A stretch of DNA of 64,000 nt from Kingdonia uniflora (Eukaryota; Streptophyta; Magnoliopsida; Ranunculales; Circaeasteraceae): positions 124,001 to 188,000 of the forward strand of contig JACGCM010002132.1 in NCBI GenBank assembly GCA_014058105.1, read 5' to 3'. Below, one piece after another: positions 34,658-44,732 of this stretch. The position numbers and the translations under genes were made by a program. The notes beneath the pieces are model-generated. The model was not told the DNA's origin, did not search any database, and saw nothing but the letters and a program-made list of their open reading frames with translations. The first letter of the stretch is position 1. Each line of letters opens with the position of its first letter.

Positions 34658-34915
34658 CACTGCAACAAATATAGGCTTTTATGTCACTTAAATAATGTCA
34701 TTTCTATGAAAATTGACATAATAATTAAGTACAATATTTTATTTCCTTCCTGTCAATTGACGTATTTGGGTAGGCTACAACGTCATTTCCCAAATAATGA
34801 CTTCATTTCCATCAAATATCCATTTAGCGTCACTTTTACTAGTAACGTAAAAATATATGCGACGGCATTTATGTCATTTTTGCTTCAATTAACATTGATT
34901 AATTTCAAATAACTT
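34658..34915. mobile_element. Possible CACTA (En/Spm-like) transposon terminus
   Basis: CACTGCAACAAATATAGGC at 34658 resembles the CACTA-type plant terminus (CACTACAA..). It is followed within 250 bp by many copies of the short motif TGTCA(C/T)TT in both orientations, like CACTA subterminal repeats. The other end was not found; TTTTATTGTAGT near 35600 is only a weak candidate. Low confidence. Confidence 0.3.
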
Positions 34916-35101
34916 GCGTTTTTAAGATGGAATAGAGTTTTTAATGCCTTTCAGAAAAAAAAATCCCCGATTATCTCTCCCTCTCTAATAACCCTAATTT
35001 GCTCCAAAAATCTTCAATCGGTTGAAGTAAAATTTCTTCTTCCAAATCCTTGGTTACAATTTTCTCTTTAAAATTTCTTACCTCTCTCTTTGGTTTGTAA
35101 A

Positions 35102-35342
35102 ATGGAGCCGACAAACATCGAAGACTACATCGATGAGCATACTAATGCCCCCATCTGGATCGATTTCTCCACTCTTGAAGACTCAGTCGACAAAAATGAT
35201 GAAAATTTGTTCTTCTGCAAACCTGGTAATCCCCAATCACTTAATCTCAAATCCCTTTAATCCCCATCGCCCACAATCTTTGAGTTTTAAGAATTTGAGG
35301 TCTCTAGAAATTCTTCAATTGGGGAATCGTAATTGTAAGTAA
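35102..35342 (+). pseudogene. Fragment of a conserved plant protein of unknown function
   Basis: ATG at 35102 opens MEPTNIEDYIDEHTNAPIWI, followed by DFSTLEDSV and FFCKPG. A second frame further on reads SLEILQLGNRN. Together these recall a plant-specific family with 'NAPKWVDF...W-FCRPDC...SEILPLGNRN', which I know only as an uncharacterised protein. It is followed by a possible donor (CCTG|GTAATC). A 5'-UTR-like CT-rich leader lies at 34960-35100. The similarity is from memory and unverified. Confidence 0.4.
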
Positions 35343-36335
35343 CGAAGCAAACCCTAATTTTTTTTTCTTCCAATTGGATCGAATTATATTCAGTAATTCA
35401 ACCTGAAATTGTATTTTTTTGTTGTTGCTTTGAGGCAAACCAGTTCTTATTTCTTATAACTCTCTCTTTCTCTCTCATCTCATCCTTATATTCTACTAGT
35501 TCAAAAAATTAGATTTTGAGACAACCCCTCTTCTTATTAGGTACAATTAGTAAACCCCAGCATCAACTTTTGGTGATTTAGTCTATTTTTGGCAACAGTG
35601 CTTTTATTGTAGTTTATGGCAATCCTGTATTGTGGCAATGCGGCGATGATATTGGCGGAGATGTGTTGGGAATGTGGCGGCGAGGTCTGTCGTATAGGGT
35701 GGGAGCAATCGAAATCCTAGTGGTTTGAGTTATGCCGATAAGGTTTGTTGGTTTGTTGTATTGTATGTTGGATTGTTGTTTTTATCGATTAGTTGGGATA
35801 TAGTAAAATGCTTTCTTTTATCTTCATTGAATGTGGGTAGTTTAGGATTTAGATTTATTTCTAGTTTAAATTGTTTGAGGGTTTTATCAATGTTGTTGCC
35901 ATTTCTTAGTAGGTTCTTAGGGTGTTATGATCGTGTCCCAATGAATTGGGGATCGATTAGGTAGTTGGGGTTTGAATGCAAATTTATGGATTGGCAGTGT
36001 TCAAATGTAAAAAAGCTTGAATAAGATACCATATTAACTATTATATGATTCAATGGTAGTTTCGTGATCTTCGTATTAATTTAAGTCCTAGTTACAGTTT
36101 CTCAGGGAACACCCCACCCTACTTTATTTGGTAGGCTGGAATGGCTCTTTTGACTGCATACGAGAATTGCTCTCATGGGGAACAAATGGGATTTACCAAG
36201 ATACGTCTACGTAAGACTCGATTTTGATGGAGTACAATTATTTTCTCAAACTCATACGAATTGAATAGAAGTAGTATATCCTAGTTTGAAAAATTTGATT
36301 TTTTTTCCATCTTCAGTCACTTAAATTGTTTTTAG
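35343..36335. other. T-rich intron-like DNA without a clear gene
   Basis: The ORF at 35725-35964 is Leu/Ser-rich by composition. Nothing recognisable. Confidence 0.45.
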
Positions 36336-37547
36336 ATGAAGGACATGTTAGTAGGTGGAGGAACTCTACAAGTGCTTTAATTACCTCTAATATCAATCGA
36401 ACTAAACCCCAAACGACTTAAAAACAAGATGAACCTCAAGCGAGATGACGACCTCATCGCTACTCTCTCATCTGATATCCCTAGAACTCAAAACATTTAG
36501 ATGAAGACCTTTGGATGCTCTCATAATCAGAGTGACAGTAAATACATGGCTGGTTAATTTTTAGCATTTGGATATGCATTGACTGATAATCCTGAGGAGG
36601 CTGACCTGTGGCTCATTAACACATGCACAGTATAATCTCCTAGCCAGTCTACTATGAATACTATAATTGTTAAATGTAAAAGTACAAAAAAGCCACTGGT
36701 GGTCGTTGGATGTGTGCCTCAAGGTAGTCGAGTTTTAAAAGAGTTAAAAGGGGTCAGTGTAGTTGGAGTGTAATAAATTGACCGTGTAGTTGAAGAGAGT
36801 TTGAAGGGTCACGAGGTGTGCCTTTTGAATTACAAGACATGGCCAGCACTAAACCTTACCAAGGTGAGAAAGAACAATTTTATTGAGATTCTTTTGATAA
36901 ATGTTGGTCGTTTAGGTGCTTGCAATTACTACAAGACAAAGCATTCCCATGGGCATTTGGGAAGCTATACTATTGAAAGTATTGTAGAGCGTATTAGAAA
37001 TGTTGTAGCTAATGGAGTAAAGGAGATTTGGATAAGCAGTGAAGATACTAGAGCATATGGTAGTGATATTGGGGTGAATCTCCCTATTCTATTGAAGGCC
37101 ATTATTGCGGAACTTCGCTATGATAGAATCACAATGTTTTGAATTGGGCTGACAAATCCTCCTTTTATTCTTGAGCATTTAAAAGAGATAGTTGAAGTCT
37201 TATGTCACCCTTGTGTGTATTCGTTTCTTCATGTGCCAGTTCAATCAGGGAGTAATTTTTTTTTGACCACAATGAATTGGGAATATACTGTGGGTAAGTT
37301 CAGAACTGTGGTGGGTACTATGTATCAACTTGTTCCTGAGATACAGATTGCTACCACTATAATTTGTAGATTCCCTGGTGAAACGGAGGAAGATTTTTCT
37401 CAAACACTCGACCTTATTAGAGACTACAAGTTCCCTCATGTACATATATCCCAGTTTTATCCAAGACTTGGAACCCCTCCTATTATGATGAAAAAAGTAG
37501 CAAGTAATATAGTAAAGGAGCTGTCGACTTTAGTAGGAAAAGGCTAA
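36336..37547 (+). pseudogene. CDKAL1-like: CDKAL1-type tRNA methylthiotransferase, processed-looking pseudogene
   Basis: The functional enzyme is a radical-SAM methylthiotransferase that converts t6A to ms2t6A at position 37 of tRNA-Lys(UUU). The copy begins at an ATG in the family's N-terminal region (36336) and continues for 403 codons in one frame, without introns or frameshifts. It covers the UPF0004 domain (MKTFGCSHNQSDSEYMAG, ADLWLINTCTV) and most of the radical-SAM domain (HLGSYTIESIVERIRNVVAN, EIWISSEDTRAYG, YSFLHVPVQSGSN, FPHVHISQFYPRLGTP). Seven in-frame stops lie at 36378, 36498, 36555, 36633, 36771, 36774 and 37140. The cluster motif CxxxCxxC has become RLGACNYY: Cys1 is Arg (36909) and Cys3 is Tyr (36930). 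It ends before the TRAM domain. Certainly non-functional. Confidence 0.93.
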
Positions 37548-37850
37548 GGATCAGATGTGACTCTTTACACACAATTAACACTATTAATGGAATCTGGGAA
37601 ACTCCATGGGCAGCTTGAAGCATGATGAGATTCATATACAGAACATTGTTGCCTTTTGATGAATGGGGGATTGAGCATACTTTTAAAGAAGATAATAGAG
37701 CTCCTGACCACATTGCAAAGCTTGCTTCTGCTATGGGATATTTTGACTTGGATGTTAACTCTTTTGATGCTACTTTTGTTCAAAATCTGTTATGAAGATA
37801 AAAAGCGAAAGATCTACTTCAGGCCAACAGCTGGGAGGAGTAGATGAGCT
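37548..37850 (+). pseudogene. Unidentified coding relic after the CDKAL1 copy
   Basis: One frame reads FDEWGIEHTFKEDNRAPDHI and AKLASAMGYFDLDVNSFDAT with protein-like composition, then KAKDLLQANSWEE after two stops. I do not recognise it. It does not match the CDKAL1 C-terminus, so it may be another captured or inserted gene fragment. Confidence 0.3.
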
Positions 37851-37879
37851 TTGTTCTGGAACATATGCATGGGCAACAA

Positions 37880-38290
37880 GTTACATCTTCCTTCAAGCAT
37901 CCATTTTTATCCTTTTTCATTCATTATCTAGGACTCAGTGAAATAGGATTTTTTGTGGGGATTGTTCAATCTATTTTTGCTGCCTCACTTAAACTAATTT
38001 TTAATGAGATTCTGAAGCATAATTACTTGTGTTCAGATTTCAGCAAACATCCTGTTAATCATTTTTTTCCATCCATTTTTGTCCTTTCATCAATTTGTTT
38101 CTTTTTCTGGGACTGAGAGATACTGGTTTTCTATATAGATTTGAATCTGGAAATCTGCCATTCTGTTTTGAGCTAAATCTGAAGATTATAAGTTATTATG
38201 ATCACAAAGAGGGAAAAAGTGATATTAGGTCTGATTTCTTTTTGAACACATCCTCCTTCAAGCATCCATTTTTGCCCTTTTTCATTCAGA
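37880..38290. repeat. Dispersed duplicate of a 45-bp segment
   Basis: CTTCAAGCATCCATTTTT(A/G) followed by (T/C)CCTTTTTCATTCA occurs at about 37892 and 38258, with a weaker copy near 38070. No gene is seen. On the minus strand this would be an intron-like part of element F's antisense gene. Confidence 0.6.
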
Positions 38291-38640
38291 TGATCTTCTG
38301 CCTGTACGAGACACTCGACCAAAACTGACAAGAAGATATAACGCTCCTCCGGCGTAGAAAAATTCTATTACAGTATTCCCCACAGGTACACATAAGAGTA
38401 CCCGTAGATTGGCTTCTCAGGTTCCACCTCCACCAGGTCTGGCATATCCCAGTCCAGTTCTCTGTCACAGAAGAACTTTAACTTCAACTCAACAGTTTTT
38501 TGCCCTATACGACGATCCCTAGAAAATACCATTCTTTGCTGATAACGAGTATTCAGAGTAGTATCCCTGGACTTTTCACAGAAAATAAAAGAAGAGAATA
38601 AAGACGAAGAGTGTACAGTGTTTTCCCCCTCTTAACTCAT
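38290..38640 (-). pseudogene. Antisense gene, first exon, of element F
   Basis: The minus strand reads NTRYQQRMVFSRDRRIGQKT, then LKFFCDRELDWDMPDLVEVE, then YVYLWGIL with two stops and EERYIFLSVL. This is the same exon as in element D (41023-41451 and 62421-62660), with the same order of motifs. TATAAATATGAG on the minus strand (box at 38640-38647) is the aligned counterpart of D's TATAAGTATGGG. Confidence 0.75.
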
Positions 38641-38825
38641 ATTTATACCCTGATTAACCTTCTTTATTACTCCAAAATCACCATAACTCCTTAACTACCT
38701 TCCATTATTACCTCCCTCAGAATTCCAACAAGTCACAGTCAACCTTCCAACTTCCAATAGCCAATAGTCTTTCTCGGCAAAGGCCTCTACACCTGTTTCT
38801 GAGGCCCCTACTGAGAGGAGGCATA

Positions 38826-39490
38826 TGTTGTTGCCTACTCGCGGCCTCCTTCTCCAGGCAAACACTCGAAGGCTACATCGAAGCCTACATGTAAACCTCA
38901 AAGCCCATTCAATCCATAAACAAGCTTTCTAAGAATGCATGAAGATGATGCTTCGAAGACGAGGCCTCGACTCTGAGCAAACCTCAAAGACGAACTCCAC
39001 ATCAGCATCAAAGGCTTCGAAGATGAAGCGTCAACTCCACATCAGCATTAGAAATACTTCACAGACGTGTCAAATAGCCAGCTCACCAGACAAGAACGAC
39101 ACTGTTGTTGGTTTCTACAGCTACTGTGATAAAACCAACAACAGCTACAGTGTCAGAGCACAGCTCCAGACCCGACATTTCCTATGTTCTATAAATAGGA
39201 GGGAAGGGGAATCAATGAGATGCTTTGAAATCTCTTCCCTGAACCCTTGCAGTTTACCTTTGACCTACCTGCAAAATATACAGTACTCGAACCTTTGACT
39301 ACTCGAGAGTAATATTCAATCTCTTAAAAATCCTCATCAGAGATCGTGGAGAGACCCATTTTAGGCCTCCACGCAAGTATATTGTCAATAGGTTATTCGT
39401 ACAATAGATTATATGCTTGAATCCTTTGATTGGAGATAAACTCGTAGTGTAAGAGCCGATTTCTCCTCCGCACGAAGTTAGGACCCTACA
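38826..39490 (+). repeat. 3' LTR of element F (665 bp)
   Basis: Starts TGTTGTTGCCTACTCG (D has TGTAGTAGCCTACTCG), contains a TATA box (CTATAAATAGG near 39190), and ends GAAGTTAGGACCCTACA. A purine tract, GAGAGGAGGCATA, precedes it. The flanks (GCATA and GGTAC) do not match, so it is not a clean solo LTR. Confidence 0.85.
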
Positions 39491-40148
39491 GGTACGGCTT
39501 CGATCCATTTGGTAAAATAATCTGTTGCAACAAGGATGTTTTCTCGACTATCCAAAGCTTTGGGAAAAGGACCCACAAGATCGACGACCCATCATTTGAA
39601 TGGCCAAAAGACTTGGCTAGAGTAGAGTTCTTGTGAGAGGCTATGGATATCGTGGGCATGGCACTGACATTTATCACAGTGTTTGGCATACTCTTCAGCT
39701 TGCTTCATTATATTGGGCCAGAATAAAACTTGGGAGATGGCTCGAAGAGCCATAAATCGACCAGTGGTATGAGCATCGAAGGTACCTTCATAGAATTTGG
39801 TAAGAATTAGCGAGAAGTTGATTTGAGAAATACATCGAAGGAAGATGCCATTTGGGGATTTGAGATGTAACTTACGTTTGAGGATGGTGTATCTGCGGCA
39901 GTTTTCTAATAATGATCGTTTACCTTTGGGATTGTCTGGGAGGATAACATTATTGAAGTAATGGAGGAATGGTGTTTACCAGTTATCTGGATCGAGACTC
40001 TCGCCCCCAGTATTGATGGCATTGACATCTATCTGGTCGATACATGGGCGTTCATGTACTTCGATATAAAAAGTTCGGGATACGGACTGGCCTAACATAG
40101 CTGCTATGCAGGCAAGGGCATCTGCGTGTCTATTTTTGCCTTTGGGAT
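39491..40148 (-). pseudogene. Element E: RNase H end and integrase N-terminal half
   Basis: Continuation of the element split by D. The minus strand reads KGKNRHADALACIAAMLGQS (end of the second RNase H), then the integrase zinc finger AHTTGRFMALRAISQVLFWP and YAKHCDKCQCHA. The core start WVVDLVGPFPKALDS and VATDYFTKWIEAVP is cut at 39491 by element F's LTR. A stop precedes WVVDLVG. The rest of the integrase is not in the window. Confidence 0.85.
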
Positions 40149-40850
40149 TGTAAGGGCCTAACTTCTTGAAGAGGGGAAGTTGGCTCTTACACCACGGGGT
40201 TAAATCTTTAAGCAAAGGAATACAAGTATGCTATCTAGAATTAGAGTAATCAATAGATAATATATTTGTGTGGAGGCTTGGAATGTGACTCTCCACGACC
40301 TCTGATGAGGATTTTTATGAGTGTTTATATTTCTGTCGAGTAGTCGAAGGTTCGAGTACTGGGTTTTTATAGGGTGATCGAAGGTAAAATGCAAAGGGAC
40401 TGGGGGAGATATTATAAGGGTACTATCCGGATATTATAAGGGTTGAGTCACCAAGGTTAGGTTATATTATAAGGGTACTATCCGGATATCCCGGTGAGGG
40501 TATGGGCGCCAGAAATGTCAGAACTGTAACTATAATAGTTGTTGAGTCTATCTTTGTACTTTGATACTGTAGCAGTGGTTGGGCCTATCATTATAGCTGC
40601 AAGGACCAACAACTGCATCATTTTGTCTAGTGAGCTGGCTGTCTGTCCCATTATACTTCGACCATGTGAGGATATGGTCAAAGTGTTTCTGTTATGATGC
40701 AGAGTCCGTCCTCGAGGTTTTGTTAAGAGTCGAGGCTTCTTCTTCGGATGATCTTTGGGAGGCTTGTTTGTGTATTGATTAAACTTTAAGATATTTGAGT
40801 AGGCTTAGAAGTAGCCATCGAGTATCTGTTTGAGGTAGAAGGCTACTATA
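40149..40850 (-). repeat. 3' LTR of element D (702 bp)
   Basis: Homologous to 61534-62249. Compared with that copy, the stretch containing the TATA box (around 61785-61840) is replaced by a local duplication of GGGTACTATCCGGATAT (about 40430-40490), so this LTR lacks the promoter core. Confidence 0.88.
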
Positions 40851-40862
40851 TTCGCCCCCTCT
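40851..40862 (-). other. Polypurine tract of element D
   Basis: Minus strand AGGGGGCGAA abuts the 3' LTR. The same tract (AAAGGGGGCGAA) sits at 62250-62261 above the internal LTR. Confidence 0.75.
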
Positions 40863-41015
40863 CAGTGAAGGTCTCGAAAACAACTATAAAGGCGCTTGCT
40901 AAGAAAACTATTTGGCCTTGGAGGCTGAGCAGTTTGACTGTTAGTTTTTAGGTAGGTAATAAGAGAGGGTAATAAAGAGATATTTGTAGTTATAGGGTAA
41001 TAAATGAAATCAGGC

Positions 41016-41451
41016 TATAAGTATGGGTTATGGGGATAGGGATATTGTATGTTCTTCTTCTATTTTACTCTCTTCTCTTTCTTCTGTAAATGCTTTGAAA
41101 AACTCTATGGATACCACGCCCAATACTCGCTATCAGAAAAGGATGGGATTTTCTCAGGATCGTCGCGTAGGGCGGAAGACTGCTAAATTGCATATAAAGT
41201 TCTCCGGACGACATAATCTGGACTGAGACATTCCCGATCTAGTGGTGGTAGAGGCTAGAGAGCTCATCAACCGGGAGCCTTATGCCTATCTTTGGGAGTA
41301 ACTGAAATACAACTTTATGACTTCGGAGAAATGTTACCTCTTTCTGTCGGCTTTCGCGAAGCGCCTTATTTGTGCGGAAGAGGAGATGGCGGAACAAAGA
41401 TCAGTGAGTGGAACTGGACCTTCTGGAATTAGGGCTGTTGTTTAAGGCAGT
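41016..41451 (+). pseudogene. Antisense gene, first exon, of element D
   Basis: Opposite to D's sense strand. TATAAGTA at 41016 is followed by an open stretch reading NSMDTTPNTRYQKRMGFSQD and a variant of LKFFG..DLDWDMPD that ends in a stop where F has TGG (LD-stop-DIPD at about 41224), then EPYAYLWE and YLFLSAFAKRLICAEEEMAE. It shares this order with element F and the 62421 copy. Element B is inserted 200 bp further on. Confidence 0.75.
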
Positions 41452-41661
41452 AGTGAAGGTGATGGTGATAGTGCAGGGTTTTTTTTTCTTGTAGGGTTGT
41501 ATTTTTTGGTTTCGGTTTTTGCCGTAGTTTGAATGTATTTGGGTATATAAATTTGTTGTTTTGGTTGTTGCAGCTTGGAGAATGCAATGAGAATAATATT
41601 TTACTGCATATTTGAGTCTTTGTAACTGGTAGGCATTGGAATCGAATGGACTTGTAGGCAC

Positions 41662-42240
41662 TCCAATGGCCAAATTCTGTAGCTCAATACGATTAATAAT
41701 TAGCTATCACACCAATGATCCGGTAACAATACACTAATATAAAGCAAGAATTGGAGACTGGTGTTTTTAGCGTGGAAAACCTCTGAACAGGTAAAAAACC
41801 ATGACCTCGTATGGATGATTTTTATAAAAGTATCTCTATTGCTTGGAGTGGATATCTTTATTACAAGTGATCTCTAGAATATATAAATGCCTTTTATCTC
41901 GTAAATAAGAAGTTTGAGTAATTTTTCTGGTCCCTATTCCTTCTAGAACTTTTTCTTTATATGGGCTTTTCCCACAACTCTTCGTCGTGCCAGAGCACAT
42001 TTTCTGAATAATGTGGCTAGAGGCGGTTGACTGGATAACTGACGAGTTCATGGAAGATAGGTGTCTTTGACTGAATAAATTTTTCCGGGTTTTGCTCGAC
42101 CCACATTCTCGAGTAGTTCATGGGGCTGGTTGGAATCTTTGACTGGAGTGTTAAGTGCTAAAATTTCGTGAGCCTGAGATGGAGGTATATCGAACTGCGT
42201 GAGCTCGATTATGAGTGAGGTTGAGGGATAAGTCTCTATA
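41662..42240 (-). repeat. 3' LTR of element B (579 bp)
   Basis: Pairs with 54513-55086. In the first 100 aligned bases I count about nine differences by eye. The terminal bases have decayed from TG to TC. Confidence 0.92.
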
Positions 42241-42474
42241 ATCGCTCCATTGTAACCAAAGTCACGAGTAGCTTTGGTTGTGAAAGAATATGGTAAAAGT
42301 TGTAAATTCGGAACGGACCAATAATGACGTTTAACTGGGTGGAAGTTACCTGATATTGGGAAGTGATGGGTATTAAATGATAATGCAGATGTATGTGATG
42401 GTTACGTTTGAATAGTCATGTCTGTAATAAATGATGATGCTTGGGAAAACGTATCTGCACAAGAAAGTTAAGGT

Positions 42475-42483
42475 TATATAAAG
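42475..42483 (+). promoter_or_regulatory. TATA box for the antisense gene of element B
   Basis: TATATAAAG lies about 30 bp before the MVKT start at 42506 and about 235 bp inside the 3' LTR boundary, on the strand opposite to the element. Confidence 0.6.
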
Positions 42484-42505
42484 AGTACCTTGATTAATTT
42501 TTTGG

Positions 42506-42709
42506 ATGGTAAAAACTTTCTCTGAGATGGTAAAAATTCAGAGTATGGCTCATGAAGAGAGGATTGCGTCTGAGGTGCAAAGGTTGAAGGTGAAGTACTT
42601 TGGTGACCGTTCCTTGGAAATGGTGATCCCGGTCCCTGTTCCTCCGACGTACGAAGGCTTGTCGGGAGAGGAAGCGGTTAACGCTGAGGAAGATTTATAC
42701 TATAAGTGA
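42506..42709 (+). CDS. Antisense gene, first exon, of element B
   Basis: The open frame starts MVKTFSEMVKIQSMAHEERI and continues with RLKVKYFGDRSLEMVIPVPV before stopping at 42709. The start MVKT, the K/R-Y-F-G motif and the following acidic/proline stretch match element A's antisense first exon, which lies at nearly the same distance from its LTR (255 bp versus 266 bp). With the TATA box so close, the second Met (42527) could be the real start. Function unknown. Confidence 0.5.
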   Translation: MVKTFSEMVKIQSMAHEERIASEVQRLKVKYFGDRSLEMVIPVPVPPTYEGLSGEEAVNAEEDLYYK

Positions 42710-44732
42710 TGATTTCGTGCCTTCGTCTTGACAGGTAAGGAACGTTGGGCCTGTCTTCGCAGCCTTGCGGGGTTCATATGTAGTAAAAGTTGTATCTGCG
42801 GGGCAGATATGCTGATTTTTTATATTATCGTGGATTCTAAGGTTGGGCCCTCTTCATCTCTATTAACTCTTCGGTGGTGGTGGTTATAGAAGAGGCGATG
42901 ATGGCAGTGGAGGAGGATGACTAGAAGGGAGATCCTGCTGACGTATTTCCATCGTGGTTTTGCGCTCAAAAGACCTTCCATATTGTTTTGTGGGTGCCAA
43001 TACTGAGTCTACTGCTTGCATAGTTCTCACTTGGAGTTCGACTGGGCTTCAACCGAGCCATGTGAGGAGTTTTTTTTGTTGATTCCGCTATCTTCTTTGC
43101 ATCAGGGTAAGAAATTACTAAAGTAAAAAGAACTGGAAAACATGATACCTTGTCGTGCCTGACTGACCTGTATCTTTGAACAAATAGGGAAAACTTATTA
43201 TCTGTAAAGTACCTAGAGTTCGGTGCTGGACGGATAACATTCTGTTGTATTACTGCTTGAAAACTTGTTATCTGTAAATCGCATGTACTATTTTAATATG
43301 ATTAAAGGTCAATTTTCATGAATTTGTGCATAGAAAAACTTCTTGAATCGACCTGAAATGTGTTTGATGTTAGTTAAATAACTATGTGATTAGTGACGAA
43401 ACAATGTTCAATGCTGTTAGAACTGAGACAAATACGTGATGACATAAATAATGTACGTTTAACAGGTGATGGATAGAAATTGTATGAAATATGAACACTC
43501 AAGCTGTTATAGGTTGAAAGGAGGTAGCGTAAGGTTAAATATAGTGGCTATTTTGTATACTAGTGAGGGGATAAGTTCAAATAATTGATCCAGGAATTGG
43601 GGTTTGTCTGTTACGAGATAATAGGTAATAATTGATGAGTTCAAATCATGCATTTTGAGGGGAAAGTGTGTGAAACGTATATGTATGGATTGGAGGAGAT
43701 CTGGATTGCACTGCTCGATCTCAGAGGATTTATCAAGCCGTGGAAAGACGATTAGGTATAAAGATTGCTTGAAGTACGTGTGAGGATCTCGTGTTCGTTT
43801 GGTCATAATGCTGAACAATTTGGGGAATGAATGTGAGCTGGAAGGTCTAGAGGTAAGGAGATCCTGTAAGGATGCTTGGCATTTGATGGGGGATTTAGTA
43901 GATCGAGAGAAGTTAATTTGTTTGTTTACTAAAATTGAGCTTGAATTGGAAAATCTGAAGATCGTTGAATAATATGTTTAAATGATGTTTGGTTAGGTTG
44001 CCAGTGCTGTGGTGGGCGTTGTGTAAAGTGTGTCTTTACAAATAATATAAATATTTTTAATATAACAGAAATAATATAAGTCAATTGGATCCTCAAATAG
44101 GGCGAATATATTTTAAGACAATTTTAGCAAACAATTGAATAAATTTGAATATTTGTACAGTTTAGAAAATGACGCCAATCACTATAAGTATGATAAACAA
44201 GGACTGAGAAACAAAAACATGTAAATGAATAAGCTTCTAGTTTTGTTTTGTATGCAAAAGGAAATAGAGCTCTGACATTGAACAGTGTGAGTCATCTTGA
44301 GTATAGGAAGGTCAGGTAAAAATAGGAAAATAAGGAAAAAAAATGCTAAAAAATGAGGGGAATTGTAATGATGGAAATGTGGTTTTATCGGAAAGGCACA
44401 AGGCTTCTGACCTGGAGAGTGGAAAGGATGCCTCAGTTCTGGAATTGAAGACAGTTTGTGCGAGGAGCAATAAATGCCAGCCGCATGAGAGAGAAAGGAT
44501 AAATAGTTCTTCTTCTTCTCCAAACAAACATTTTATCACAAAAAACTTGGAGAGCACTAAGAGAGAAAGATGAAAAATCAGGAGATTCGATAAAGAGTTA
44601 TCTGAAGGCGATAAAAGGTTGAAGAGGATCAAAGATTCTGGATCTCGTAGGTGGCAATAGAGCAGCGTTGTGAGGGAAAAGCTTGACTCTACTGCCGATT
44701 CTCATTCGGATACGAAAGGTTAGTAGGGATAC
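42710..44732. other. Intron-like tract of the antisense gene of element B
   Basis: No long convincing exon. Short plus-strand frames (around 42880-43080 and 44343-44573) may belong to the gene but carry no motif I recognise. Confidence 0.4.

Larger units (their letters stand above)
38280..39490 (+). mobile_element. Element F: 3' end of a plus-strand Tat element
   Basis: It carries an antisense exon (minus strand, 38290-38640), a spacer and purine tract and a complete plus-oriented LTR (38826-39490), all homologous to the corresponding part of element D in opposite orientation. It abuts element E's integrase at 39491. I found no gag, pol or 5' LTR for it; the sequence upstream is the CDKAL1 copy. 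Confidence 0.75.

Noticed and set aside
35590..35615. Matching 3' end of the CACTA-like element (TTTTATTGTAGT)
   Set aside because: Too weak: it lacks the terminal GTG, subterminal repeats and a 3-bp duplication.
38826..39490. Solo LTR
   Set aside because: Purine tract and antisense exon homologous to element D precede it, and the 5-bp flanks (GCATA, GGTAC) differ, so it is a 3' LTR of a truncated element rather than a clean solo LTR.
44182..44632. Two overlapping Ser/Leu-rich minus-strand ORFs
   Set aside because: No motif, and located opposite the presumed leader/first introns of the antisense gene; composition explains the open frames.
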